This document shows, in pieces, positions 62,721-64,000 of a stretch of DNA of 64,000 nucleotides. The DNA lies in assembly GCA_024347235.1 (NCBI GenBank), contig AP025283.1, positions 3,100,001 through 3,164,000 of the forward strand. Direction: 5' to 3'. Each line of letters begins with the position of its first letter. Position 1 is the first letter of the stretch. The DNA is from Aliamphritea spongicola. Its GTDB lineage: Bacteria; Pseudomonadota; Gammaproteobacteria; Pseudomonadales; Balneatricaceae. The position numbers were made by a program, and so were the translations under genes. A model generated the notes under the pieces. That model had not been told where the DNA came from and did not search any database. It saw only the letters and a program-made list of their open reading frames with translations.

Positions 62721-64000
62721 ATGAAATCTCATGTACAGGTTGCCGTCATCGGCGGTGGCGTTGTGGGTTGCAGCGTACTTTATCACCTGACCAAGCTGGG
62801 CTGGAAAGATGTCTGCCTGATCGAACGATCTGAACTCACCGCCGGTTCCACCTGGCACGCGGCCGGGGGCATGCACACCCTCAACAGCGATCCGAACGTC
62901 GCCAAGCTGCAGAATTACACCATTAATCTGTACAAGGAACTGGAAGAAATTTCCGGCCAATCCTGCGGCATCCACATGAGCGGCGGCATCATGGTGGCTG
63001 ATACCCCGGAGCGTCTGGAGTTCCTGAAAACCGCCCACGCCAAGGGTAAATATCTGGGGCTGGAAAGCGAATTCATCGATATGGATGAAGTGAAGAAGCT
63101 GCATCCCCTGCTGGACACCAGTCATTTCTGCGGCGCACTGTACGACCCGCTGGAAGGTCACGTTGACCCTTCCGGTGTTACCCACGCCTACGCCAAGGCA
63201 GCACGTATCGGCGGCGCTAAAATCTACCGCCAGTGCCCGGTGGTGGATCTTAAACAAACCCCGGAGGGTCACTGGGAAGTCATTACAGAAAAAGGCACCA
63301 TCCATGCTGAGCACGTGGTGAACTGCGGCGGCCTGTGGGCCCGGGAAGTGGGCCGTATGGTGGGGCTGGAACTGCCAATTCTGGCCATGGAGCATCAGTA
63401 CCTGATCACCGACACCATGCCCGAAGTGCAGGCGCTGGATAAGGAACTGCCCCACTGCATCGACTTTGCCGGCGAAATGTATATGCGTCAGGAAGGTCAG
63501 GGGTTGGTCATGGGCACCTACGAACAGGCCTGTGTGGCCTGGTCGGAACGGCAAACCCCGTGGCATTTTGGCCACGAACTGCTCAACCCGGATCTGGAAC
63601 GTATTTCCCCCAGCCTTGAAGTGGCCTTTGCCCACGTACCGGCGCTGGCGGAAGCAGGCATTAAACAAACCATCAACGGCCCGTTCACCTTCGCCCCGGA
63701 CGGTAACCCACTGGTGGGCCCGGTCCGCGGCCTGAAAATTTCTGGGTGGCCTGTGGCGTCATGGCCGGTTTCAGTCAGGGCGGAGGTGTCGGTCTGGCAC
63801 TGTCTAACTGGATGGTTCACGGTGATCCGGGCAGCGACATCTTCGCCATGGACGTAGCCCGCTACGGCGACTGGGCCACCATGGCCTACACCAACACCAA
63901 GGTAAAGAGAACTACCAGCGCCGTTTCCGGATCAGCTATCCGAACGAAGAATTACCGGCTGCCCGCCCGCACCGCACCACTGCCATTTATGATCTGCTGA
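62721..64000 (+). CDS. Dimethylglycine/sarcosine dehydrogenase-like FAD protein (partial)
   Basis: The gene starts 53 bp after the mttB-family gene and runs off the window. The N-terminal DAO domain has the FAD motif VAVIGGGVVGCSVLYHLTKLG, then GSTWHAAGGMHTLNSDPNVAKLQ, the GSTWHAAG segment being typical of DMGDH/sarcosine dehydrogenases with covalent flavin. The VNCGGLWAREVGRMVG and GPFTFAPDGNPLVGPV blocks complete the domain. Shifts near 63739 and 63906 (A runs) restore KNFWVACGVMAGFSQGGGVG and KENYQRRFRISYPNEE, leading into the GcvT-like part. It would remove an N-methyl group to tetrahydrofolate. The exact substrate is unknown. Confidence 0.85.

Noticed and set aside
62664-63668. 334-aa minus-strand open frame
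   Set aside because: It is fully antisense to the well-supported DMGDH-like gene and has His/Phe/Gly-rich composition typical of a shadow frame.
1-64000. Wholesale pseudogenisation of the region
   Set aside because: Nearly all breaks are single-base losses in homopolymers, motifs on both sides are intact, and essential-type genes are hit equally; sequencing error explains it better.
1-64000. CRISPR arrays, tRNA or rRNA genes, insertion sequences, prophage
   Set aside because: I found no repeat-spacer periodicity, cloverleaf-type sequences, rRNA motifs, transposase, integrase or phage structural genes.

Overview
The window looks like a chromosomal segment of an aerobic, heterotrophic marine gammaproteobacterium. 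It has about 50-55% GC by eye and many Oceanospirillales-like protein families, such as NhaA/NhaR, TRAP and SulP transporters, TmcA, a HopJ-family protein, an OlsF-type acyltransferase and several c-di-GMP proteins. The taxon is an inference; there is no rRNA or other marker. I see no tRNA, rRNA, CRISPR array, transposase or integrase. The gene content reads as core and metabolic chromosome rather than an island.

An annotation-wide point: more than half of the genes are split by one or more single-base frameshifts. In nearly every case I examined, adding one base to a short homopolymer (GGGG, CCCC, AAAAA, TTTTT) restores a canonical family sequence. I treat these as probable base-calling deletions, so each CDS is given as one reconstructed span with its shift positions, not as a pseudogene.

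Layout. (1) 1-7794: a valine/propionate degradation operon on the minus strand (mmsA, isobutyryl-CoA dehydrogenase, enoyl-CoA hydratase, 3-hydroxyisobutyryl-CoA hydrolase, mmsB, prpE) with a divergent AraC-type mmsR. (2) 7803-15588: a REC-GGDEF diguanylate cyclase, the divergent nhaA/nhaR pair, a secreted EEP-family phosphohydrolase, and a ChoX/ProX-like betaine-choline binding protein with an alpha/beta hydrolase and a divergent BetI-like regulator. (3) 15610-32218: a leucine uptake and degradation divergon. The minus-strand operon livG-livF-livJ-livH-livM-thiolase faces the plus-strand liuR-A-B-C-D-E operon, which continues into a peroxidase-related gene, an acyl-CoA synthetase and a methyltransferase. 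A LiuR-like palindrome lies in the shared promoter region. (4) 32351-38007: a Bor-family lipoprotein, an agmatinase/guanidino-acid ureohydrolase with a LysR regulator, and a divergent DctPQM TRAP transporter. (5) 38160-42869: HopJ-family protein, TauE/SafE exporter, SulP anion transporter, dinB with a LexA-like box, and a small winged-helix protein. (6) 43083-52442: a GAF/PAS-GGDEF-EAL protein, an OlsF-like bifunctional ornithine-lipid synthase, a VWA-DnaJ gene pair, a lipoprotein and a strongly degenerate sigma54-activator-like regulator. (7) 52504-60967: ybaK, DUF3820, MOSC protein, tmcA, a degenerate GGDEF membrane protein, DUF924, a LysM-like membrane-anchored protein, a GST and a LysE-family exporter. 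(8) 61116-64000: a non-pyrrolysine MttB-family methyltransferase followed by a dimethylglycine/sarcosine dehydrogenase-like flavoprotein that runs off the window.

Taken together, the region concentrates branched-chain amino acid catabolism (valine to propionyl-CoA; leucine to acetyl-CoA and acetoacetate), probable quaternary-amine use and guanidino-compound use, with their matched transporters and local regulators. The items most worth following up are the degenerate sigma54-like regulator, the VWA-DnaJ pair, the MttB-flavoprotein pair, the ureohydrolase-TRAP divergon and the Arg-for-Lys Walker A of LivF.
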